Positions 1 through 5,027 of a stretch of DNA of 5,144 nucleotides are shown here, piece after piece; position 1 is the stretch's first letter; each line of letters begins with the position of its first letter. A model generated the notes under the pieces. It worked only from the letters and a program-made list of their open reading frames with translations, had not been told where the DNA came from and did no database searches. Made by a program: the position numbers and the translations under genes. This DNA comes from an uncultured Collinsella sp. (lineage in GTDB: Bacteria > Actinomycetota > Coriobacteriia > Coriobacteriales > Coriobacteriaceae). The stretch covers positions 1 through 5,144 of the forward strand of contig CABUZE010000073.1 in NCBI GenBank assembly GCA_902495955.1, read 5' to 3'.

Positions 1-328
1 AAGCCGCCGAGACATCGAAGGCAGGGCACGTCGCGCCTAGTCGCTCAGCAACGGCACACGCCTCGGCGGGAACAAGGTGGTCACCCGTCGTCGTCGAGCA
101 GACGATCAGATCCAGCTGGCTCGCGTCGATTCCGGACACCTGGAGTGCCCGCTCGCTCGCCGCTACGGCAAGGTCGTCGAGTGACTCGGTGGTGCAGACG
201 CGGCGACTCTTGATGCCTGTGCGGGTAAAAATCCACTCATCCGAGGTATCGAGGAACTCAGACAGCTCGTCATTGGAAACGCTGCGCTCAGGAAGCGCCG
301 AGCCTGTTCCAAGAATCGTGAAACCCAT
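1..328 (-). CDS. fabH: beta-ketoacyl-ACP synthase III (FabH), N-terminal part, cut by window edge
   Basis: Partial gene giving 109 residues. FabH condenses acetyl-CoA (or a branched acyl-CoA) with malonyl-ACP, the first condensation of type II fatty-acid synthesis in the cytoplasm. Seen: a thiolase-fold start MGFTILGTGSALPE, then TSDEWI at residues 28-33 and RTGIKSRR at 36-43, the CoA-binding region typical of FabH (Trp32 and Arg36 match the known CoA contacts). It continues with LDLIVCSTTTGDH and ends FDVSAA. In the family the next residue is the catalytic Cys. Codon 110 begins at base 1, and its one visible base (T on the coding strand) fits Cys. His and Asn of the triad lie outside the window. 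The ATG at 326-328 is chosen because AGGAGG (335-340) sits 6 nt upstream and the N-terminus aligns with known FabH. It is divergent from birA and probably heads a fab operon extending left (inference). Confidence 0.95.
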   Translation of the reverse strand, partial: MGFTILGTGSALPERSVSNDELSEFLDTSDEWIFTRTGIKSRRVCTTESLDDLAVAASERALQVSGIDASQLDLIVCSTTTGDHLVPAEACAVAERLGATCPAFDVSAA

Positions 329-334
329 CACTAA

Positions 335-340
335 CCTCCT
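335..340 (-). promoter_or_regulatory. ribosome binding site of fabH
   Basis: A perfect AGGAGG on the minus strand lies 6 nt upstream of the ATG at 326-328. It fixes the fabH start. Confidence 0.85.
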
Positions 341-347
341 TTGAGTT

Positions 348-367
348 GTTGATGTGTTTACATCGAC
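348..367. promoter_or_regulatory. operator-like inverted repeat, copy 1 (fabH/birA intergenic)
   Basis: GTTGATGTGTTTACATCGAC is an imperfect palindrome: arms of 8 nt (7 of 8 matching) around GTTT. A second, related copy lies 48 bp to the right at 396-415, and the two share the core GTGTTwACAT. Copy 1 lies between the fabH ribosome binding site and a candidate -10 box, so a bound protein could block fabH transcription. The binding protein is unknown. A fatty-acid regulator is a reasonable guess from context only. Confidence 0.5.
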
Positions 368-373
368 CAAGAG

Positions 374-379
374 AGGATA
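374..379 (-). promoter_or_regulatory. candidate -10 box for fabH
   Basis: On the minus strand this reads TATCCT, the same hexamer as the better-supported rpsL promoter at 4904-4909. The matching -35 position (397-402, CGTCAA on the minus strand) is poor, so the promoter may depend on an activator or be mis-assigned. The predicted start of transcription would be near 367, at the edge of operator copy 1, with copy 2 over the -35 region. Confidence 0.3.
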
Positions 380-395
380 GCGCATTTCAGTCGTT

Positions 396-415
396 GTTGA
401 CGTGTTAACATTAAA
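396..415. promoter_or_regulatory. operator-like repeat, copy 2 (fabH/birA intergenic)
   Basis: GTTGACGTGTTAACATTAAA matches copy 1 at about 15 of 20 positions in the same orientation and contains the perfect 8-bp palindrome TGTTAACA (403-410). It includes TTGACG (397-402), which looks like a rightward -35 box for birA, but no convincing -10 lies 16-18 nt downstream (CCAAAT at 420-425). It is placed where one protein could act on both divergent genes. Confidence 0.45.
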
Positions 416-487
416 TTGTCCAAATGCGACAAAGGCTTCACATTGTGTCTATCTCTCGACACCATTGCGCGATTGCCTTATTTACTT

Positions 488-494
488 AGGAGGT
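488..494 (+). promoter_or_regulatory. ribosome binding site of birA
   Basis: AGGAGGT lies 10 nt upstream of the ATG at 505. The strength of this site supports that start and a protein lacking any N-terminal DNA-binding domain. Confidence 0.8.
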
Positions 495-504
495 AGCAGC
501 TGTT

Positions 505-1281
505 ATGGATTCTCGTTTAACGATAGTCGACGTAACCGGATCGACCAACGATGACCTGCTCGAAGCAGGAAAACAGGGAGCGCCGCACGGCACAGGACTT
601 GCCGCCCGGGCTCAAACAGCAGGGCGCGGCCGGCGCGGGCACAAGTGGGACTCAACCGTCGGCAACTTATTGCTTTCGCTTGTCCTGCGCCCATGCGTTA
701 ATCCTGCAAAGTTCTCTGGTCTTGCCGCCGTCAGCGGCCTAGCGGTGCTCGAAGCACTCGAAAAGCAGGGTCTTGCAAACGAGATTCGCCTTAAATGGCC
801 CAACGACCTTGTCGCGCGAGGACGCAAGCTCGGCGGCATTCTGGTCGAGGCCGCACGCGATAACGAAGGCAAACCTTTCGCCGTCTGCGGCATTGGCGTC
901 AATGTGAACTATGTGCCCTCGGAGGTTCCCGATGGCGGCCTGCCGGCAATCGGTCTCTCGGATCTCAACGAGAGCGTACCTGCCGTCGACATGCTCCTCG
1001 ATGAGGTCTATCACGCAGTTATAGACGCTGCAGATACCTGGGCAGAGCGCCTCAACGCCAAGGAAGAAGATGCCGGTCCGCTCGCGCCCGTCCACGACGA
1101 ATATATCGCCCACCTTAATTGGATCGGGAAGCACGTTATCGCCCGCTCCCCCGCTGGAGACGAGCTGGCACGAGGCATATTTAGAACGGTCGACGATTGC
1201 GGCCGCGCATGCATTGAGACCGAGAGCGGCTTGTGCGTCTTCCACTTCGAAGAAGCATCCTTGCGCCCCCTGAGCGAATAG
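505..1281 (+). CDS. birA: biotin--[acetyl-CoA-carboxylase] ligase, catalytic type without HTH domain
   Basis: 258 residues. The enzyme activates biotin with ATP to biotinyl-5'-AMP and attaches it to a lysine of a biotin carrier protein, typically AccB of acetyl-CoA carboxylase, in the cytoplasm. Seen: VTGSTNDDL at residues 10-18, the nucleotide/biotin loop GRGRRGHKW at 40-48 (His46 where E. coli has Arg121), KWPND at 97-101, KLGGILVE at 108-115 with Lys108 matching the catalytic Lys183 of E. coli, and GIGVNVN at 129-135. A small beta-barrel-like C-terminal domain follows from about 205 to 258. The winged-helix DNA-binding domain of E. coli BirA (about 60-80 residues) is absent, so this is a group I ligase unlikely to repress bio genes itself. 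It is divergent from fabH, consistent with a shared role in fatty-acid synthesis (inference), and convergent with the ribosomal operon, from which a terminator separates it. Confidence 0.95.
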   Translation: MDSRLTIVDVTGSTNDDLLEAGKQGAPHGTGLAARAQTAGRGRRGHKWDSTVGNLLLSLVLRPCVNPAKFSGLAAVSGLAVLEALEKQGLANEIRLKWPNDLVARGRKLGGILVEAARDNEGKPFAVCGIGVNVNYVPSEVPDGGLPAIGLSDLNESVPAVDMLLDEVYHAVIDAADTWAERLNAKEEDAGPLAPVHDEYIAHLNWIGKHVIARSPAGDELARGIFRTVDDCGRACIETESGLCVFHFEEASLRPLSE

Positions 1282-1341
1282 GACGCCGCAGCCGTCGGCT
1301 CGGCAGACGAATTCGCTATCCCAAAATCTAAACTCAAAACA

Positions 1342-1378
1342 AAAGGGCCCCGCTACCGTAACGGCAGCGGGGCCCTTT
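1342..1378. terminator. bidirectional rho-independent terminator between birA and rpsJ
   Basis: A 13-bp perfect stem pairs 1342-1354 with 1366-1378. A further 3 bp (1356-1358 with 1362-1364) closes a TAA loop across one mismatch. On the minus strand, for the rpsL-rpsG-fusA-rpsJ transcript, the hairpin ends in TTTTGTTTTG, a good U tract. On the plus strand only TTTAA follows, so it is weaker for birA. It begins 19 nt after the rpsJ stop codon. Confidence 0.93.
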
Positions 1379-1397
1379 AAGCTATGAGCGATATCGC

Positions 1398-1706
1398 TTA
1401 GAGCTTGATGTCGATGTCGACGCCAGCGGGGAGGTCGAGACGCATGAGCGAATCAACGGTGCCCGAGGTGGGGTCGAGGATGTCGATGAGGCGCTTGTGG
1501 GTGCGCAGCTCGAACTGCTCACGGGAGTCCTTGTTCACGTGCGGCGAGCGGATAACCGTGTACAGGTTGCGCTCGGTGGGCAGGGGGACAGGACCGGAAA
1601 CGCGAGCGCCGGTCTTCTGAGCGGTCTCAACGATGAGCTTCGCGGACTGATCGACGACCTCGTGATCATAGCCCTTGAGGCGAATGCGGATCTTCTGGGT
1701 AGCCAA
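1398..1706 (-). CDS. rpsJ: 30S ribosomal protein S10
   Basis: 102 residues, the usual S10 length. S10 sits in the head of the small subunit near S3, S9 and S14. As NusE it also joins the NusB/NusG antitermination complex. Seen: the start [21 protein letters not shown], the loop region with [29 protein letters not shown] written here only by key parts ([18 protein letters not shown]), the signature RTHKRLIDI, and the C-terminus [11 protein letters not shown]. The start is TTG at 1704-1706, supported by GGAGGT at 1712-1717 and by the family N-terminus. It follows fusA by 60 bp with no clear promoter between, so it is probably co-transcribed. Odd: rpsJ normally opens the S10 operon (rpsJ-rplC-rplD and so on). 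Here it closes the str operon and is followed at once by a terminator and an opposing gene. Confidence 0.97.
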   Translation of the reverse strand: MATQKIRIRLKGYDHEVVDQSAKLIVETAQKTGARVSGPVPLPTERNLYTVIRSPHVNKDSREQFELRTHKRLIDILDPTSGTVDSLMRLDLPAGVDIDIKL

Positions 1707-1711
1707 CTTAA

Positions 1712-1717
1712 ACCTCC
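1712..1717 (-). promoter_or_regulatory. ribosome binding site of rpsJ, deciding a TTG start
   Basis: GGAGGT on the minus strand lies 5 nt before TTG at 1704-1706. No ATG or GTG nearby fits the conserved S10 N-terminus, so this site supports the TTG start. Confidence 0.8.
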
Positions 1718-1724
1718 AAAGAGT

Positions 1725-1741
1725 GCGAGAGATGTTCTCGC
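1725..1741 (-). other. small hairpin in the fusA-rpsJ gap
   Basis: A perfect 6-bp GC-rich stem (GCGAGA / TCTCGC) with a 5-nt loop lies 7 nt upstream of the rpsJ ribosome binding site in the transcript. No U tract follows, so it is not a terminator. It could be a processing or translational control site, or have no function. Confidence 0.4.
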
Positions 1742-1766
1742 GGATTACGTAACAGGGAGCTCGAAC

Positions 1767-3866
1767 TTAGGCGTTCTTGCTCATGACCTCGTCCACAATG
1801 GACTTGGGCGCGGGCTCATAAGAGTCGAACTGCATCGTGTAGGATGCACGGCCCTGGGTCTGGGAGCGAAGGTCGGTAGCGTAACCGAACATCTCGCCCA
1901 GCGGCACCTTGGCACGGATGAGCTTGCTGTTCTTGCGATCCTCCATGCCCTCGATCTTGCCGCGGCGACCGGAGAGGTTGCCCATAACGTCGCCCATGTA
2001 CTGCTCGGGGGTCTCGACCTCGACAGCCATGATCGGCTCGAGCAGCTGCGGGTCGGACTTCTTGAGAGCGTCCTTGATAGCCATGGAACCGGCGATCTTG
2101 AAGGCGGCCTCGGAGGAGTCGACCTCGTGGTAAGAACCGTCGAACAGGGTGACCTTGACGTCGAGGACCGGGAAGCCGGCGATAACACCGGTGTTCAGGG
2201 CCTCCTGGATGCCCTTGTCGATGGACGGGATGTACTCCTTGGGCACGACGCCGCCGACGATAGCGTTGACGAACTCGTAGCCGAAGCCCTCCTCCATCTT
2301 TTCGAGCTTGATGACGGCGTGGCCGTACTGACCGCGACCGCCGGACTGACGGACGAACTTGCCCTCAGCCTTCTCGACGTCGTGACCAGCGGTCTCGCGG
2401 TAGGCAACCTGGGGCTTACCAACGTTAGCGTCAACCTTGAACTCACGGAGCAGACGGTCGACGATGATCTCGAGGTGCAGCTCGCCCATGCCGGCGATGA
2501 TGGTCTGGCCGGTCTCGTGGTTGGTGGACACCTGGAAGGTCGGGTCCTCCTCGGCGAGCTTGGTCAGAGCAAGGGACATCTTGTCCTGCTCGGCCTTGGT
2601 CTTGGGCTCGATGGCAACGTCGATAACGGGCTTAGCGAACTCGATCTTCTCGAGGACGATCTCCTTGCCCTCGGCGCACAGGGTGTCACCGGTGGTGGAG
2701 TTCTTGAAGCCGACGCAAGCAACGATGTCGCCGGCGGCAGCGTCGTCACGGTCGATACGCTCGGCAGCGTTCATCTCGAGGATGCGGCCGAGGCGCTCGC
2801 GCTGACCGTTGGAAGCGTTGACCACGTAGGAGCCGGACTCGGCACGGCCGGAGTAAACGCGGACGTAGGTGAGCTTACCGACGAACGGGTCGGTCATGAT
2901 CTTGAAGACCAGGCCGGAGAAGGGCTCGTCGAAGGAAGGATGACGCTGGATCTCCTCGCCGGTGTCCGGATCGGTACCGGTGACAGCCTCAACGTCGAGC
3001 GGGCTGGGCAGGTAGTCGACGACAGCGTCGAGCAGCTCCTGAACGCCCTTGTTCTTGTAGGCGGAGCCCACGAATACGAGGTTGAGCTCGTTGGCCAGAA
3101 CGCCCTTACGCAGAGCAGCCTTGAGCTCCTCGACGGTGAAGTCCTCCTCCATGAGGATCTTCTCCATGAGCTCGTCGTCAAAGCTGGCAGCAGCGTCGAG
3201 GAGCTCCTCGCGCTTGGTGGCAGCGATGTCGGCAAACTCAGCCGGGATCTCGTCCATCGGCTCGGGGTAGGTCATACCCTTCTCGTCGGCCTTGAAGTCC
3301 CATGCAGTCATGGTGACCAGGTCGATGACGCCCCAGAAGTTGTCCTCGGCGCCCATCGGGACCTGAGCGGCCACGGCGTTAGCGTCGAGACGATCCTTCA
3401 TGGTCTCGATAGCGTTGAAGAAGTCAGCGCCCACGCGGTCATACTTGTTGATGAAGGCGATGCGGGGGACGTTGAAGGTAGAAGCCTGACGCCAAATGGT
3501 CTCAGACTGGGGCTGAACGCCGGCAACGGCGTCGAAGACGGCGACAGCGCCATCGAGGACGCGCAGGCAGCGCTCGACCTCGGCGGTGAAGTCAACGTGG
3601 CCCGGGGTGTCGATGATCTGGATGCGGTAGTCCTTACCGTCCTTGTTCCAGAAGCACGTGGTAGCAGCGGAGGTAATGGTTACGCCGCGCTCCTGCTCCT
3701 GAACCATCCAGTCCATGGTGGCAGCGCCCTCATGGACCTCACCGATCTTGTGGGTCTTACCGGTGTAGTAAAGAATACGCTCGGTCGTGGTGGTCTTACC
3801 GGCATCAATGTGGGCCATGATGCCGATGTTACGGGTATCGGAAAGCTTGTACTTAGGCTTAGCCAT
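1767..3866 (-). CDS. fusA: translation elongation factor G
   Basis: 699 residues, full length. EF-G is the cytoplasmic GTPase that drives ribosome translocation and, with RRF, ribosome recycling. Seen: G1 AHIDAGKT at residues 18-25, G2 RGVTI at 60-64, G3 DTPGH at 86-90 with catalytic His90, G4 NKYD at 140-143, and G5 SAYK at 268-271. Domain II follows (about 300-400, with LTYVRVYSG), then domains III to [11 protein letters not shown] and [19 protein letters not shown] in domain IV, and [20 protein letters not shown] with RRGKI in domain V. G4 usually reads NKMD in EF-G; Tyr142 keeps the NKxD consensus. The ATG at 3864-3866 has AAGGAA (3873-3878) 6 nt upstream. It starts 19 bp after rpsG, so translation is probably coupled to the operon. 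No tuf gene follows, which is unusual for a str operon. Length and context favour the housekeeping EF-G over a paralogue. Confidence 0.98.
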   Translation of the reverse strand: MAKPKYKLSDTRNIGIMAHIDAGKTTTTERILYYTGKTHKIGEVHEGAATMDWMVQEQERGVTITSAATTCFWNKDGKDYRIQIIDTPGHVDFTAEVERCLRVLDGAVAVFDAVAGVQPQSETIWRQASTFNVPRIAFINKYDRVGADFFNAIETMKDRLDANAVAAQVPMGAEDNFWGVIDLVTMTAWDFKADEKGMTYPEPMDEIPAEFADIAATKREELLDAAASFDDELMEKILMEEDFTVEELKAALRKGVLANELNLVFVGSAYKNKGVQELLDAVVDYLPSPLDVEAVTGTDPDTGEEIQRHPSFDEPFSGLVFKIMTDPFVGKLTYVRVYSGRAESGSYVVNASNGQRERLGRILEMNAAERIDRDDAAAGDIVACVGFKNSTTGDTLCAEGKEIVLEKIEFAKPVIDVAIEPKTKAEQDKMSLALTKLAEEDPTFQVSTNHETGQTIIAGMGELHLEIIVDRLLREFKVDANVGKPQVAYRETAGHDVEKAEGKFVRQSGGRGQYGHAVIKLEKMEEGFGYEFVNAIVGGVVPKEYIPSIDKGIQEALNTGVIAGFPVLDVKVTLFDGSYHEVDSSEAAFKIAGSMAIKDALKKSDPQLLEPIMAVEVETPEQYMGDVMGNLSGRRGKIEGMEDRKNSKLIRAKVPLGEMFGYATDLRSQTQGRASYTMQFDSYEPAPKSIVDEVMSKNA

Positions 3867-3885
3867 GTTAGTTCCTTACCTTAAC

Positions 3886-4359
3886 TTACCAACGATAGTG
3901 AGAGAACGCGCGGTTGGCCTCGGCCATCTTGAAGACGTCCTCACGCTTCTTGACGGAAGCGCCCAGGCCGTTGGAAGCGTCGAGAATCTCGTTGGCGAGA
4001 CGCTCGGCCATGGTCTTCTCCTTGCGAGCGCGGGAGAAGTTGACGATCCAGCGGATACCCAGAGCGGTGGAACGACGGGAGTTGACCTCCATCGGGACCT
4101 GATAGGTAGCGCCACCGACACGCTTGGGCTTAACCTCGAGCGTGGGCTTGACGTTGTCCATAGCCTTCTTGAAGGTAGCGAGAGCGTCGCCACCCTCGGA
4201 CTTCTCGGCAACGATCTCGAAAGCGGTGTAAACGATGCGCTCAGCGGTGGCCTTCTTGCCGTCAAGAAGGACCTTGTTGATGAGCTGAGTCACCAGGCGG
4301 TTGTTGTAAACGGCGTCAGGCTGAACCTCACGACGATTAGCTGCTGCACGACGCGGCAT
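3886..4359 (-). CDS. rpsG: 30S ribosomal protein S7
   Basis: 157 residues, close to the usual 156. S7 binds the 3' major domain of 16S rRNA first, starts assembly of the head of the small subunit, and lies near the E-site tRNA. Seen: [20 protein letters not shown] at the start, [14 protein letters not shown] (about 23-36), [17 protein letters not shown] (about 76-92), [12 protein letters not shown] (about 94-105), and the C-terminus NRAFSHYRW. The ATG at 4357-4359 has AAGGAG (4367-4372) 7 nt upstream. It lies between rpsL (73-bp gap) and fusA (19-bp gap) in one operon. In E. coli, S7 represses its own synthesis by binding the rpsL-rpsG gap. A hairpin is present in the gap here, but a regulatory role is inference. 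Confidence 0.97.
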   Translation of the reverse strand: MPRRAAANRREVQPDAVYNNRLVTQLINKVLLDGKKATAERIVYTAFEIVAEKSEGGDALATFKKAMDNVKPTLEVKPKRVGGATYQVPMEVNSRRSTALGIRWIVNFSRARKEKTMAERLANEILDASNGLGASVKKREDVFKMAEANRAFSHYRW

Positions 4360-4381
4360 GTGAAATCTCCTTAAGTGTCTA

Positions 4382-4407
4382 CCGTGCGGCGCTTAGGCGG
4401 CACACGG
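4382..4407 (-). other. imperfect hairpin in the rpsL-rpsG gap
   Basis: A 5-bp outer stem pairs 4382-4386 (CCGTG) with 4403-4407 (CACGG). Inside it, one G-C pair and a 3-bp stem (4390-4392 with 4397-4399) close a 4-nt loop, with mismatches between. It ends about 10 nt before the rpsG ribosome binding site. The position resembles the S7 translational operator of E. coli. Sequence similarity to that operator has not been shown. Confidence 0.35.
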
Positions 4408-4432
4408 CGAAAGTATCAAAACGTTATCTGGC

Positions 4433-4810
4433 TTATTTAGCCTTGGGGCGCTTAGCACCGTACTTGGAACGGGCCTGCATACGGTTCTGGACCGGAGCAG
4501 CGTCGTAGGCGCCACGGATGACGTGATAACGGACACCAGGGAGGTCACGGACACGACCGCCGCGGACGAGCACGATGGAGTGCTCCTGCAGGTTGTGGCC
4601 CTCACCCGGGATGTAAGCAGTAACTTCGATGCCGTTGACAAGGCGAACACGGGCAACCTTACGAAGAGCCGAGTTCGGCTTCTTGGGGCTCGTGGTGAAG
4701 ACGCGGGTGCACACGCCGCGCTTCTGGGAGTTGTGCTGCAGAGCAGCGTTCTTGGACTTCTTGGGCACGGAACGACGGCCCTGGCGAACCAGCTGGTTAA
4801 TAGTAGGCAA
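4433..4810 (-). CDS. rpsL: 30S ribosomal protein S12
   Basis: 125 residues, normal for S12. S12 lies at the decoding centre, contacts 16S rRNA helices 18, 27 and 44, and controls decoding accuracy and streptomycin binding. Seen: [12 protein letters not shown] at the start, [20 protein letters not shown] at 30-49 with Lys43 intact, [10 protein letters not shown] at 69-78, [14 protein letters not shown] at 83-96, and a basic tail. Residue 88 is Arg (codon CGT, bases 4547-4549 on the plus strand). It is Lys in most bacteria, and Lys-to-Arg there is a known streptomycin-resistance change. Asp89, the usual methylthiolation site, is kept. The start is TTG at 4808-4810, set by AAGGAG at 4817-4822 and the family N-terminus. 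It is the first gene of the operon, with a leader of about 87 nt from the promoter at 4904-4932. Confidence 0.97.
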   Translation of the reverse strand: MPTINQLVRQGRRSVPKKSKNAALQHNSQKRGVCTRVFTTSPKKPNSALRKVARVRLVNGIEVTAYIPGEGHNLQEHSIVLVRGGRVRDLPGVRYHVIRGAYDAAPVQNRMQARSKYGAKRPKAK

Positions 4811-4816
4811 AGCGTA

Positions 4817-4822
4817 CTCCTT
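4817..4822 (-). promoter_or_regulatory. ribosome binding site of rpsL, deciding a TTG start
   Basis: AAGGAG on the minus strand lies 6 nt before TTG at 4808-4810. It and the conserved S12 start MPTINQL make TTG the initiator. Confidence 0.8.
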
Positions 4823-4866
4823 CTCGAATGATTCCAGCTTTCTGTAAAGTGCAACGGCTTGAATCG

Positions 4867-4884
4867 AGGGGTCAGCATCCCCCT
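4867..4884 (-). other. hairpin in the rpsL 5' leader
   Basis: A 5-bp GC-rich stem pairs 4867-4871 with 4880-4884 (AGGGG / CCCCT in the transcript) around an 8-nt loop. It starts about 13 nt after the predicted transcription start, and no U tract follows, so it is not a terminator. It may stabilise the mRNA or serve ribosomal-protein feedback; nothing in the sequence decides this. Confidence 0.4.
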
Positions 4885-4903
4885 ACGAAACACGCAGTTC
4901 GAT

Positions 4904-4932
4904 AGGATACGTGGCGTTAGCTGTGCCGTCAA
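4904..4932 (-). promoter_or_regulatory. promoter of the rpsL-rpsG-fusA-rpsJ operon
   Basis: On the minus strand, TTGACG (4927-4932, 5 of 6 to consensus) and TATCCT (4904-4909, 4 of 6) are separated by exactly 17 nt. Transcription would start near 4897. This is the best housekeeping-sigma-type promoter in the window and stands just downstream of a terminator for whatever precedes it. Confidence 0.75.
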
Positions 4933-4957
4933 CAGACCACGCCGCCGGGCGTATCCT
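4929..4957 (+). promoter_or_regulatory. possible rightward promoter, back to back with the rpsL promoter
   Basis: TCAACA (4929-4934, 4 of 6) and TATCCT (4952-4957) are 17 nt apart on the plus strand. TAAAAT (4957-4962, 5 of 6) is an alternative -10 without a good -35. The two divergent promoters overlap at their -35 boxes. A rightward transcript would cover the hairpin at 4992-5023 and the long palindrome. The -35 is weak and no gene is visible, so this is tentative. Confidence 0.25.
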
Positions 4958-4991
4958 AAAATGAGCATATTTCCGCAAAGCCTACACAAAA

Positions 4992-5023
4992 GGAATCCCC
5001 TCCTGTGCGCAGGGGCGGATTCC
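4992..5023 (-). terminator. leftward rho-independent terminator upstream of the str operon
   Basis: A 7-bp stem pairs 4992-4998 (GGAATCC) with 5017-5023 (GGATTCC). After one C-C mismatch it continues 5000-5002 with 5013-5015 (one G-T pair) and 5003-5005 with 5010-5012 around a TGCG loop. Read leftward, the stem is followed by TTTTGTGT, a U tract; read rightward, GC-rich sequence follows. It should end a transcript entering from the right and separates it from the rpsL promoter. Confidence 0.75.
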
Positions 5024-5027
5024 CGGG

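Noticed and set aside
526..545. A third, inverted, 15-of-20 match to the operator-like repeat inside birA
   Set aside because: It lies in codons for the conserved ligase segment DVTGSTN, lacks the TGTTwACA core, and is best explained by coding constraint and chance.
739..1245. A 168-codon minus-strand frame inside birA
   Set aside because: It is antisense to a clear biotin ligase with all motifs intact and shows no family features of its own.
1387..1398. A perfect 12-bp palindrome AGCGATATCGCT touching the rpsJ stop codon
   Set aside because: A 12-bp perfect palindrome is expected about once by chance in 5 kb (1 in 4096 per position), and no second copy was found.
1497..3884. A 795-codon open frame on the plus strand opposite fusA and part of rpsJ
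   Set aside because: It lies antisense to the fully conserved EF-G gene. Its composition (rich in Leu, Val, Gly, Asp) is what the codon bias of the opposite strand produces. No ribosome binding site or known domain was seen.
3787..4374. A 195-codon plus-strand frame opposite rpsG and the start of fusA
   Set aside because: It is a mirror of two conserved genes on the other strand, with no motif or start signal.
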